The position numbers and the translations under genes were made by a program. Below, piece by piece: positions 7,379-15,093 of a stretch of 23,721 bases of DNA. Position 1 is the stretch's first letter. Each line of letters begins with the position of its first letter. The notes beneath the pieces are model-generated. The model worked only from the letters and a program-made list of their open reading frames with translations. It ran no database searches and was not told the origin of the DNA. This DNA is from CAYQLT01 sp964418425 (GTDB lineage: Bacteria > Bacillota > Limnochordia > Limnochordales > Geochordaceae): NCBI GenBank assembly GCA_964418425.1, contig CAYQLT010000039.1, positions 1-23,721 of the forward strand, in the 5' to 3' direction.

Positions 7379-10066
7379 ATGGAACGGGACGGGCGCAAGA
7401 AGTGGGTTTACTTTTTCGGGGCGGGCCAGACCGAGGGCCGCGCGGAGATGAAAGACCTCCTGGGGGGCAAGGGCGCCAATCTGGCGGAGATGGCCAACCT
7501 GGGTATCCGGGTTCCCCCGGGTTTCACCATCACCACGGAGGCCTGCATCGAGTTTTACCGCCGTGACCGTCAATGGCCGCAGGGGCTTGAGGAGCAGGTG
7601 GAAGAGCACCTGCGCCGCCTGGAACAGGCCATGGGGCTACGCTTCGGCGACCCGCAGCGGCCGCTTCTGGTGTCGGTGCGCTCGGGCGCCCGGGTGTCCA
7701 TGCCCGGCATGATGGACACGGTGCTCAACCTGGGCCTCAACGACGATACGGTCACGGGGTTGGCCCGCTCATCCGGCAACGAGCGGTTCGCGTACGACTC
7801 CTACCGCCGGTTCATCCAGATGTATGGCGACGTGGTGCTGGGTGTCCCCCGCCGGGCCTTCGAGGACCGCCTGACGGAGTTGAAGCGGCTGCGGGGCGTC
7901 AGCGAGGACCCTCAGCTCACCGCCGAAGACCTCAAGCAACTCGTGGCGCAGTTCAAGGAGATCGTCCGGCAGCATACGGGCCGTGCGTTTCCCCACGATC
8001 CCTTCGAGCAGCTCAAGGGCGCCATTGAAGCGGTCTTCGACTCCTGGAACAATCCCCGGGCCATCAAGTACCGGGAGATCCACCACATCCCCGGCGACTG
8101 GGGAACCGCGGTGAACGTGCAGGCGATGGTCTTCGGCAACATGGGCGAAGACTCGGGAACCGGCGTCGCGTTCACCCGCAACCCCTCCACGGGCGAGAAG
8201 GAGTTTTACGGGGAGTTTCTGGTCAACGCCCAGGGCGAGGACGTGGTGGCGGGCATCCGGACGCCGCTGCCCATCGCGCGCCTGCGGGAGGTGCTGCCGG
8301 ACGTCTACCGGCAGCTGGAGGACATCAACCGTCGCCTGGAGGCCGCCTACCGGGACATGATGGACATCGAGTTCACCGTGCAGCGGGGCGAGCTGTACAT
8401 GCTCCAGTGCCGGGTGGGCAAGCGCACGGCCCGGGCGGCGGTGCGCATCGCCGTGGAGATGGCCCAGGAAGGCCTCATCGACCGGGCGACGGCCGTCATG
8501 CGGGTTGCCCCGGAGCAGCTGGATCAGCTGCTGCACCCCACCATCGACCCGCAGGCCCGGGTGCAGCCCATCGCCCAGGGTCTTCCGGCGTCGCCGGGGG
8601 CGGCCATCGGGAAGGTGGCCTTCTTTGCGGACGACGCGGAGCGCATGGCCGATGGCGGCGAGAAGGTCATCCTGGTTCGGGCGGAGACCTCTCCCGAAGA
8701 CATCGGCGGCATGTTTAAGGCCCAGGGGATCCTGACCAGCCGGGGCGGGATGACCTCCCATGCGGCCGTGGTAGCCCGGGGCATGGGCAAGCCCTGTGTG
8801 GTCGGCTGTGGGGCCCTGGACATCGACGAGCGGCGCAAGGTGGTGAGCGTCAACGGGCAGACCCTGCGCGAAGGCGACTGGGTTACCATCGACGGATCCA
8901 CCGGCAACGTCTACATCGGGCAGGTGCCTTTGGTTCAGCCCAGCCTGGGCGGGCACTTTGCCCAACTGATGGAGTGGGCGGATGAGTTCCGGGCTCTGGG
9001 CGTGCGGGCGAACGCAGACACCCCCAAGGACGCCAGGGTGGCGCGGGAGTTCGGGGCCGCGGGCATCGGGTTGTGCCGGACCGAGCACATGTTTTTCGGC
9101 GAAGACCGGATCACGCCCGTGCGGGAGATGATCCTGGCCAACACCCGGGAGGAGCGGGAACGGGCGCTGGCCAAGCTGTTGCCGCTGCAAAGAGGCGATT
9201 TCTACGAGATCTTCAAGGAGATGCTGGGGCACCCGGTGGTCATTCGCCTGCTCGACCCGCCCCTGCACGAGTTCTTGCCCAAAGAGCCGGCGGCGGTGGC
9301 CGAGGTGGCCCGGGAAATGGGCGTGGAGCCGGAGGTGATAGAGGCCCGGGTGCGGGCTTTAGCCGAAGCCAACCCGATGCTGGGGCACCGGGGCTGCCGT
9401 CTGGGGATCACGTTTCCGGAGATCTACGAGATGCAGACCCGAGCCATCTTCGAGGCCGCCTGCCAGATAGCCCGCGAGGGGCATCATATCGAGCCCGAGG
9501 TGATGATCCCCCTGGTGGGCATGGTGGGGGAGCTGGCCGTGCTCAAGGAGCGGTGTCTGCGAGTGGCTCAGGCAGTGATGGAGCAGGAGGGCCAAAAGTT
9601 CGCATATCGCATCGGTACCATGATCGAGGTTCCCCGGGCGGCGCTGGTGGCCGGGGAGATCGCCGAGCATGCCGACTTCTTCTCCTTTGGTACCAACGAC
9701 CTCACCCAGATGACGCTGGGGTTCAGCCGGGATGACGTGGGCAAGTTCTTGCCCCGCTACCTGGAGATGGGGCTGCTGAAGAAGGACCCCTTCCAGACAC
9801 TGGATGCCGAGGGCGTGGGGCAGCTGGTGGTCATGGGGGTCGAGCGCGGCAAGCAGGGGAACCCCCAGCTGGTGGTGGGCGTGTGCGGCGAACACGGGGG
9901 TGACCCGGAGTCCATCCGCTTCTTCCACGAGGCCGGGGTGGACTACGTGAGCTGCTCGCCGTATCGGGTTCCCATCGCGCGCCTGGCGGCCGCTCAGGCC
10001 AACCTCGCCAGGCCCCGCGCAGCGGGCGTGACGGCCCGGCAGCTTGAGGCGCACGCAGCGGACTGA
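7379..10066 (+). CDS. ppdK: Pyruvate, phosphate dikinase
   Basis: PPDK interconverts pyruvate, ATP and phosphate with phosphoenolpyruvate, AMP and pyrophosphate; in Bacillota it serves glycolysis or gluconeogenesis. ATG 7379 has AGGGAGGGAG 8 nt upstream and gives 895 residues, normal for the family, beginning close to 'KKWVYFFGAGQTEG'. The nucleotide-binding domain shows 'LLGGKGANLAEM' and 'VSVRSGARVSMPGMMDT'. The swivelling domain carries the phospho-histidine in 'GGMTSHAAVVARGMG' (His461), with Thr459 at the position that PPDK regulatory proteins modify. The C-terminal PEP-binding barrel has 'GLCRTEHMFF' and the catalytic Cys836 in 'VCGEHGGDP'. It lies between glyS and dnaG, where many Bacillota carry ccpN and a kinase-regulator gene; neither is present here. 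Confidence 0.98.
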   Translation: MERDGRKKWVYFFGAGQTEGRAEMKDLLGGKGANLAEMANLGIRVPPGFTITTEACIEFYRRDRQWPQGLEEQVEEHLRRLEQAMGLRFGDPQRPLLVSVRSGARVSMPGMMDTVLNLGLNDDTVTGLARSSGNERFAYDSYRRFIQMYGDVVLGVPRRAFEDRLTELKRLRGVSEDPQLTAEDLKQLVAQFKEIVRQHTGRAFPHDPFEQLKGAIEAVFDSWNNPRAIKYREIHHIPGDWGTAVNVQAMVFGNMGEDSGTGVAFTRNPSTGEKEFYGEFLVNAQGEDVVAGIRTPLPIARLREVLPDVYRQLEDINRRLEAAYRDMMDIEFTVQRGELYMLQCRVGKRTARAAVRIAVEMAQEGLIDRATAVMRVAPEQLDQLLHPTIDPQARVQPIAQGLPASPGAAIGKVAFFADDAERMADGGEKVILVRAETSPEDIGGMFKAQGILTSRGGMTSHAAVVARGMGKPCVVGCGALDIDERRKVVSVNGQTLREGDWVTIDGSTGNVYIGQVPLVQPSLGGHFAQLMEWADEFRALGVRANADTPKDARVAREFGAAGIGLCRTEHMFFGEDRITPVREMILANTREERERALAKLLPLQRGDFYEIFKEMLGHPVVIRLLDPPLHEFLPKEPAAVAEVAREMGVEPEVIEARVRALAEANPMLGHRGCRLGITFPEIYEMQTRAIFEAACQIAREGHHIEPEVMIPLVGMVGELAVLKERCLRVAQAVMEQEGQKFAYRIGTMIEVPRAALVAGEIAEHADFFSFGTNDLTQMTLGFSRDDVGKFLPRYLEMGLLKKDPFQTLDAEGVGQLVVMGVERGKQGNPQLVVGVCGEHGGDPESIRFFHEAGVDYVSCSPYRVPIARLAAAQANLARPRAAGVTARQLEAHAAD

Positions 10067-10090
10067 CGGCTGCGGGCGCATGGCACAGGT

Positions 10091-10119
10091 GGCGGGGGCC
10101 CGGCGGGCGGGCCCCCGCC
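10091..10119 (+). terminator. Strong GC hairpin after ppdK
   Basis: GGCGGGGGCCC (10091-10101) pairs perfectly with GGGCCCCCGCC (10109-10119) around a 7-nt loop. It begins 25 nt after the ppdK stop. There is no U-tract, but such stems act as terminators in some GC-rich genomes. Its position argues that dnaG is translated from a start well beyond it. Confidence 0.6.
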
Positions 10120-10216
10120 GCGCTTGGACGGGCCAGCAAGGGCGCAGGGTACGGGAGAGCGGGCGACGAAGTCTGCCAGGGACGAGTGGGTCTGGGGGAG
10201 CGAGATCCGGCAGGCG

Positions 10217-12285
10217 GTGAGCGAGGAGCAGCGTGCAGGCGGGGCTGTCGGCCAACTCGCCGACCAGGTGCGCAACCGGGCGGACATCGTGGACCTGGTA
10301 TCGGACTACGTGGCGCTTCGGCCGGCGGGACGTTCGTACAAGGGACTGTGTCCGTTTCATGCCGAGAAGACGCCGTCCTTTACGGTCAGCCCGGACCGGC
10401 AGCTGTTTTACTGCTTTGGTTGTGGGGCCGGGGGCAACGTCTTCACCTTCCTCATGAAGGTGGAAGGGCTCAGCTTCCTGGAAGCCCTCCAGCGCCTGGC
10501 CGAGCGGGTGGGGATGGGCGCTGAGGCGCACCGGGTGCTGTCGGGCGGCGGCCAGAAGCGGTTCGAGGATCTGGCCAAACTGGCGGAGCTTAATCAGCAA
10601 GCGGCCCTTTGGTTCACCCGGCAGCTGTGGGAGACCGCGGCGGGAAAGGTCGCCCGAGAGTACCTTGCCGCCCGCGGGGTCGAAACCCAGGTGGCCCGGG
10701 CGTTCCGGCTCGGGTACGCTCCGGACAGCTGGCACGGCCTGCAGCAGGCGCTGGGCGAGCGAGGTTACCCGCCGGAGCTGGCCGGGCGGGCAGGACTTTT
10801 GGTGGCTCGGGAACGGGGGGGATGGTACGACCGGTTCCGGGGGCGGCTGATGTTTGCCATCGCCGACGCGACAGGCCGGGTGGTGGGGTTCGGAGGGCGG
10901 GCCCTGCAGGAGGGGCAGGAGCCCAAGTACCTCAACTCCCCGGAAACCCCGTTGTACCAGAAGAGCCGGCTCCTGTACGGCCTGGACCGCGCCCGCGAGA
11001 GCATCCGCCGGTCGGGGCGGGCTGTGCTGGTGGAAGGCTACATGGACGTGGTGGCCATGCACCAGTTCGGGCTGGCCGAGGCGGTGGCCTCCTGCGGCAC
11101 CAGCCTGACTGCCGAGCACGGGAGGGTTTTGGCCCGCTTTGCCACGCAGGTCGTGGTGGCCTTCGACTCGGACACGGCGGGGCAGGCGGCCGCCCTGCGC
11201 GGGCTTCGGCAGCTCCGGGAGGCGGGGCTGGACGTTCGGGTGGCCGTGCTGCCCAAGCCCCACGACCCCGACTCCCTGCTGCGCGAAGAGGGCAGGCCCG
11301 CCATGGAGGCGGTCTTGGCCGCCGCCAGGGGTGTCTTTGAGTTCGCGGTGGACCGGGCCCTGGAGGAGGCGGATCTCACCTCGCCGGCAGGAAAGGCCCG
11401 AGCCGCAGCGAACGTGGTTGCCATTCTGGCAGAGGTGCCCGGGGTGGTCGAGCAGGAGGCGCTGTTGCAGCAGGCGGCTCGCCGGCTGGAGGTGTCCGCC
11501 CTGACGTTGCGCCGGGAGCTGTGGCAGTATGGCTCCTCAAGGGCCCCAGGCCCGTGGGCCCGGGCGCAAGCGGGCAGAGAGCGGGCCGGTGGGCTGACGC
11601 ATGCGCAGGACCGGTCCCCGTATACTGATAGGGGGGCTATTGTCCGGCGCGNNNNNNNNNNNNNNNNNNNNNNNNNNNNNNNNNNNNNNNNNNNNNNNNN
11701 NNNNNNNNNNNNNNNNNNNNNNNNNNNNNNNNNNNNNNNNNNNNNNNNNNNACGCATGCGCAGGACCGGTCCCCGTATACTGATAGGGGGGCTATTGTCC
11801 GGCGCGGGGAGGCGCCCGAGGCCGGTGAGAGGGCGCAAGCCAAAGCTGCCGGCGGGGCGGCGGCAGCGGGGGGCCTGCCCGTGGAGCGGGCGTTCATCCG
11901 GTTGCTGCTGCAGGTGCCGCAGCTGGTGAGCCGGGTGGCCGGCAAGGTTTCGGCGTCCGATTTCTCGGAGCCAAGGCTGGGGTCCTTATTCGACGCGCTG
12001 AAAGAGCGCGGGGAAGCAGCGCTCAGCGACCCCGATCTGGCTCAGGTGGCAGGAGAGGTGCTGGCCGAATCCGAAGTGGGCAGCCGCCCGGGAGAGGTGG
12101 ACGCCTATGTGCGTCGCCTGCGGGAGGTGCGCCTGGAGCGGGAGCTGGCGGCTATAGAGTCGAAGATCGCGGCGGTGGTCGGTTCGGCAGGGCGTGGCGC
12201 CTCGGAGCGTCTGGAAGCCCTCGCCGAGCTTGCCGCATCGTACCGAGAGGTGTGGGAGAGGCTACGAACGGAGGGGTGGCTTTGA
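10217..12285 (+). CDS. dnaG: DNA primase DnaG (split here by an assembly gap)
   Basis: DnaG makes RNA primers at the replication fork. The CHC2 zinc domain is clear: CPFH (Cys45, His48) and CFGC (Cys66, Cys69). The TOPRIM catalytic core shows Glu273 in 'VLVEGYMD' and Asp317/Asp319 in 'AFDSDTAG'. The helicase-binding C-terminal domain resumes after the gap with 'ERAFIRLLLQVPQLV'. One hundred N at 11652-11751 sit between two identical 55-bp copies. Removing 155 bp joins the frames and gives 637 residues, slightly longer than usual because of an Ala/Gly-rich linker at the gap. I chose GTG 10217 (GGGGGAG upstream). TTG 10124 is in frame but lies directly behind the ppdK hairpin and adds 31 unconserved residues. 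Confidence 0.95.
11597..11806. repeat. 55-bp contig-end duplication around the dnaG gap
   Basis: 11597-11651 and 11752-11806 are identical. Merging them restores the dnaG frame, so this is an overlap left unmerged by the assembler and not a genomic repeat. Confidence 0.93.
11652..11751. other. Assembly gap of 100 N inside dnaG
   Basis: A second run of exactly 100 N, flanked on both sides by the same 55 bp, as in glyS. The gap lies in the low-complexity linker region of primase. Confidence 0.97.
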
Positions 12286-12321
12286 CGGCGGGCGACTCGG
12301 CCGGGAAAGGGGGGGAGTGGC

Positions 12322-13434
12322 GTGGATAACGGCAAGAGCGACGTTCCGGAGATCGAAGGGCTGGACGAGCTGATCCGCAAGGGGAAAAGCCGCGGCGCTC
12401 TCTCTTACAGGGAGATCATGGAAACCCTGGCGGACCTGGACATCTCCCCCGAGCAGATCGAGGACGTGTACGAGAAGCTGGCCGGCATGGGCATCAGCAT
12501 CGTCCCGGACGGGCCCGAAGACGGCCACCTCGACGGCGAGGAGATCGCGCACGGGGATGTCACCGAGGTGCCCCGCGAGCTGGACGAGGCGGAGCTGGAG
12601 GGGCTTGCCCTGGACGACCCGGTGCGGATGTACCTGAAGGAGATCGGCCGGGTACCCCTCCTCACGGCCGAGGAAGAGGTGGAGCTGGCCAAACGGATCG
12701 AACAGGGCGATGAGGAAGCCAAACGGCGGCTTGCCGAGGCGAACCTGCGCCTGGTGGTGAGCATCGCCAAGCGATACGTGGGCCGGGGCATGCTGTTTTT
12801 GGATCTCATCCAGGAGGGCAACCTCGGGCTTCTGAAGGCGGTGGAGAAGTTCGACTACCGCAAGGGGTATAAGTTCAGCACCTACGCCACCTGGTGGATC
12901 CGGCAGGCCATCACCCGGGCCATCGCGGACCAGGCGCGGACCATCCGCATCCCGGTCCACATGGTGGAAACCATCAACAAGCTCATCCGGGTCAGTCGGC
13001 AGCTCTTGCAGGAGCTGGGTCGAGAACCGACCCCTGAAGAGATCGCGGAAGAGATGGAGATGCCGGTGGAACGGGTGCGGGAGATCATGAAGATCGCCCA
13101 GGAGCCCGTCTCCCTCGAGACGCCCATCGGCGAAGAAGAGGACAGCCATCTGGGGGACTTCATCGAGGATCAGGAGGTTCCCGCTCCCCCGGAGGCCGCC
13201 TCGCAGTCCATGCTTCGCGAGCAGCTGGAGGATGTGCTGGAGACCCTCAACCCCAGAGAAGAGAAGGTGCTGCGGCTGCGTTTCGGGCTGGACGACGGCA
13301 AGCAGCGGACCCTCGAAGAGGTCGGCCAGCAGTTCGGGGTGACTCGGGAGCGCATCCGCCAGATCGAGGCGAAGGCGCTACGCAAGTTGCGCCATCCCAG
13401 CCGCTCCAAGAAGCTGAAGGACTTCCTCGAGTAA
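12322..13434 (+). CDS. rpoD: Housekeeping RNA polymerase sigma factor RpoD/SigA
   Basis: The primary sigma factor recognises -35/-10 promoters such as the one before glyQ. The 370-residue product starts at GTG 12322, with GGGGGGAG about 4 nt upstream, 36 bp after dnaG. A short region 1.1 (about 1-62) is followed by an acidic linker. Region 1.2 begins 'DDPVRMYLKEIGRVPLL'. Region 2 contains 'NLRLVVSIAKRYVGRG', 'DLIQEGNLGL' and 'YKFSTYATWWIRQAI'. Region 3 follows, and region 4 shows 'TLEEVGQQFGVTRERIRQIE' for the -35 contact. Length and order match the short SigA type of Bacillota. The dnaG-rpoD pairing is a classic macromolecular-synthesis operon. Confidence 0.98.
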   Translation: MDNGKSDVPEIEGLDELIRKGKSRGALSYREIMETLADLDISPEQIEDVYEKLAGMGISIVPDGPEDGHLDGEEIAHGDVTEVPRELDEAELEGLALDDPVRMYLKEIGRVPLLTAEEEVELAKRIEQGDEEAKRRLAEANLRLVVSIAKRYVGRGMLFLDLIQEGNLGLLKAVEKFDYRKGYKFSTYATWWIRQAITRAIADQARTIRIPVHMVETINKLIRVSRQLLQELGREPTPEEIAEEMEMPVERVREIMKIAQEPVSLETPIGEEEDSHLGDFIEDQEVPAPPEAASQSMLREQLEDVLETLNPREEKVLRLRFGLDDGKQRTLEEVGQQFGVTRERIRQIEAKALRKLRHPSRSKKLKDFLE

Positions 13435-13574
13435 TCTCCCCTTGGCCCCCGGCAGCGACGCAACGCCGAAGCTGCCCCGGTTCGAACCTTGCCATTTCCC
13501 CTGCCCGTGCGCTAACCTGGGAGAGGGGCCGCAGCGGCCGTGGCGTGATCCGGCCGGCGTTTTCACGCGCGGTG
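13435..13574 (+). promoter_or_regulatory. rpoD-tRNA spacer: stem-loop and possible tRNA promoter
   Basis: After rpoD, GGCAGC (13451-13456) and GCTGCC (13471-13476) form a 6-bp stem without a T-run, a weak terminator candidate. A promoter-like pair follows: TTGCCA at 13489-13494 and TAACCT at 13513-13518, 18 bp apart. The -35 is good and the -10 poor. A second compact stem, GGCCG/CGGCC, lies near 13538-13550. None of these is certain. Confidence 0.4.
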
Positions 13575-13649
13575 GGAGGCTTAGCTCAGCGGCAGAGCAG
13601 CGGACTCATAATCCGTGGGTCGCAGGTTCGAATCCTGCAGCCTCCACCA
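13575..13649 (+). tRNA. tRNA with CAU anticodon (elongator Met, or lysidine-type Ile2)
   Basis: The 75-nt cloverleaf is complete with encoded CCA. The acceptor stem is GGAGGCT/AGCCTCC with discriminator A. The D arm is GCTC...GAGC, the anticodon stem GCGGA/TCCGT with loop CTCATAA, and the T arm GCAGG-TTCGAAT-CCTGC. A paired G1-C72 rules out the usual initiator with its C1-A72 mismatch. From memory, tRNA-Ile2 of E. coli and B. subtilis has C at positions 4 and 5, while this one has G4-C69 and G5-C68, as in B. subtilis elongator Met. I therefore lean to tRNA-Met. The anticodon arm, however, resembles E. coli Ile2. Confidence 0.93.
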
Positions 13650-13725
13650 GTCACGACGGGCCTTTCAGGGGTCGGCGGTCCTCATGGTGAGTGTCCCACC
13701 GGCGCCGTGAGTGAGGTGAGCCGGG

Positions 13726-14001
13726 ATGCCCTGTGGATGGCACGCCGAAGCCTTCGGGCCGCTGGGGTGGCGCCGGCGCCGGAGAATGCTGGAGGCGATG
13801 GGCTGGCCTGGGTGGTGGCCCTTCGAAGGCCCGGGGTTCAGCTTCCCGTTCGCCTTCCGCCGGCGCTTCATCACCCGGCAAGAGCAGCTGGAGCAGCTGC
13901 AGCGCTACCTGGAGGAGTTGCGCCGGGAGGCCCGGGCCGTCGAGGAGGCGATCGAGCGGCTGCGACGCGAGCAGCCCGGCGATGCCGGGGCGGCTCCTTG
14001 A
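13726..14001 (+). CDS. Small aromatic and coiled-coil protein, DUF5320-like
   Basis: ATG 13726 follows GAGGTGAG and encodes 91 residues. The N-terminal half is rich in Trp, Phe, Gly and Pro, with a run of five arginines ('GWRRRRRM') and 'GWPGWWPFEGPGFSFPFAF'. The C-terminal half, from 'FITRQEQLEQLQRYLEEL' to about residue 81, is a heptad-patterned coiled coil. That layout, a Gly/aromatic head and a 'ITRQEQLEQLQ..LEEL' tail, resembles small DUF5320-type proteins, but I am not certain of the family. There is no signal peptide or metal motif. It starts 76 bp after the tRNA and converges on the next gene, 34 bp between stops. No function can be assigned. Confidence 0.65.
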   Translation: MPCGWHAEAFGPLGWRRRRRMLEAMGWPGWWPFEGPGFSFPFAFRRRFITRQEQLEQLQRYLEELRREARAVEEAIERLRREQPGDAGAAP

Positions 14002-14035
14002 CGGTGGCGCCGGCGGGCCTCTTCGCACCGGATGG

Positions 14036-14950
14036 TCAGCGGGCCACGACGGCTTCGGAGACCTCCAGGTACCCGCCGTTCGGTTCGTAGCGGGAGAGGC
14101 GAAGCCGGCTTCCCCGCTGGACGGCCTCTCGGGAGACCGTCCGGCCCGAGGGGTCCAGGAGCCGGGCCGAGGGGCCAAGGCGCGCCTCCACCACCACCCG
14201 CTCGCCGGCATCGGATCCCCCGGAAGCGGGACTGGCCACCACAAGGCGCAGGAAGAGGGCTCCGGCCATCTCGATGCGGTCCACCACCTCGCCCTCCACA
14301 GGGGCGGTGGGGGACCCCGGTGAAGCCGGGGTCCCCGCATCCTCAACGATCACGTGCCACACCTCGTAGTAGCCGTCCCGGTCGAGACGATACCCTGCCA
14401 GGGTCAACGTCCGGCCGGGCCGGATCTCGTCCAGCGCCAGCCGTTTGCCCTGACGATCGGCTACCAGGGCGTTGCGCCGGATCTTGGCGGTGATGGCGCT
14501 GGCGCCGCTCGGGGCGGCCAGGCTCACGAAGATGTGGTCACCGAAAGAGAAGCTTTGCTGCACCGTGCCCGACAGAAAGGCTCCCGGCTCCGCCCCGGCC
14601 GCGGCCGTCCCGACCACCAGCCGGTACACCTCGTAGTAACCGTCGTCGAACTCGTAAGCCGTCGCGGTCACCGAGGTTCCCGTGCCCACCGCGCTCAGGC
14701 CCAGCGGCCTTCCATCGCCATCCACCACCGCAGCCCGGTGCTCCACCTTGAACCACACGTCGCCCCGCCCGTCCCGGTTCACGTCCACCTCCACGTACAG
14801 GTCGTCGCCTCTCCAGGCCGTCCACGTCACGGTGCCCGTGATGGGCGTGCCCGTGGGAAAGCCTTTCGGGGACGCCCAGGCCGAAGCTGCCCCGACCGCC
14901 AGCAGTGACACCAGCGTCCACGCCACCACGACCGTCCAACGCTTGCCCAT
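14036..14950 (-). CDS. Secreted protein with three beta-rich repeats, unknown family
   Basis: The 304-residue product starts at ATG 14950 (AAGGGGG upstream) and has a Sec signal peptide cleaved near residues 24-27 ('AASAWAS'). The mature protein is three tandem units of about 80 residues: 36-114, 125-203 and 217-303. Each opens with 'xGTV' or 'EGEV', has an alternating strand such as 'DLYVEV', a 'DxxGRPL/QGKRL/PSGRTV' turn, a 'GTSVTATAYEFD'-type strand, and closes with 'DGYYEV' or 'GGYLEV' plus 'VV'. The pattern suggests small beta-barrels of OB type. Repeat 1 contains 'DVNRDGRGD' (56-64), a dockerin/EF-hand-like calcium loop. I do not recognise the family. It is the last gene of the histidine kinase-regulator unit, 143 bp behind the regulator. 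Confidence 0.85.
   Translation of the reverse strand: MGKRWTVVVAWTLVSLLAVGAASAWASPKGFPTGTPITGTVTWTAWRGDDLYVEVDVNRDGRGDVWFKVEHRAAVVDGDGRPLGLSAVGTGTSVTATAYEFDDGYYEVYRLVVGTAAAGAEPGAFLSGTVQQSFSFGDHIFVSLAAPSGASAITAKIRRNALVADRQGKRLALDEIRPGRTLTLAGYRLDRDGYYEVWHVIVEDAGTPASPGSPTAPVEGEVVDRIEMAGALFLRLVVASPASGGSDAGERVVVEARLGPSARLLDPSGRTVSREAVQRGSRLRLSRYEPNGGYLEVSEAVVAR
14310..14336. other. Perfect 11-bp hairpin inside the secreted-protein gene
   Basis: GGGGACCCCGG (14310-14320) and CCGGGGTCCCC (14326-14336) pair perfectly around a 5-nt loop. It lies in codons for the Gly/Pro/Ser linker between repeats 2 and 3. It may slow translation between domains or simply reflect GC-rich linker codons. Confidence 0.6.
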
Positions 14951-14992
14951 GGAGTCATACCCCCTTGCCGGGGCCAGCGTACCCCGCGGAGG

Positions 14993-15074
14993 CGGGAAAG
15001 TTCGACAGCGTCCACAGGACAGGCGCGGGAACTTCCGGGGAAGGCGGGTAACGGGACGGGGAAAATCCGGGGAA
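14993..15074 (-). promoter_or_regulatory. Phased array of CGGG(G)AA boxes before the secreted-protein gene
   Basis: On the plus strand, related heptamers start at 14993 (CGGGAAA), 15026 (CGGGAAC), 15036 (CGGGGAA), 15045 (CGGGTAA), 15057 (CGGGGAA) and 15068 (CGGGGAA). Steps are 33, 10, 9, 12 and 11 bp, roughly one or three helical turns. The array lies 43-124 bp before the ATG of the secreted protein, immediately behind the response-regulator gene. OmpR/PhoB-type regulators bind tandem direct repeats spaced about 11 bp, so this is a good candidate operator for that regulator. No clear -35/-10 pair could be placed. Confidence 0.5.
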
Positions 15075-15093
15075 AGGGGGAGGGTCGATGGTC

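Noticed and set aside
10124..10216. N-terminal extension of DnaG from TTG 10124
   Set aside because: The start lies 4 bp after a strong hairpin, lacks a ribosome site and adds unconserved residues ahead of a normal DnaG N-terminus.
11620..11640. TATACT-like -10 sequence inside dnaG as an internal rpoD promoter
   Set aside because: No -35 at acceptable spacing, and it is within the duplicated contig end, so context is unreliable.
6224..11806. 55-bp duplications as mobile-element target repeats or recombination sites
   Set aside because: Each pair brackets exactly 100 N and collapsing it restores a conserved gene, so the repeats are assembly artefacts.
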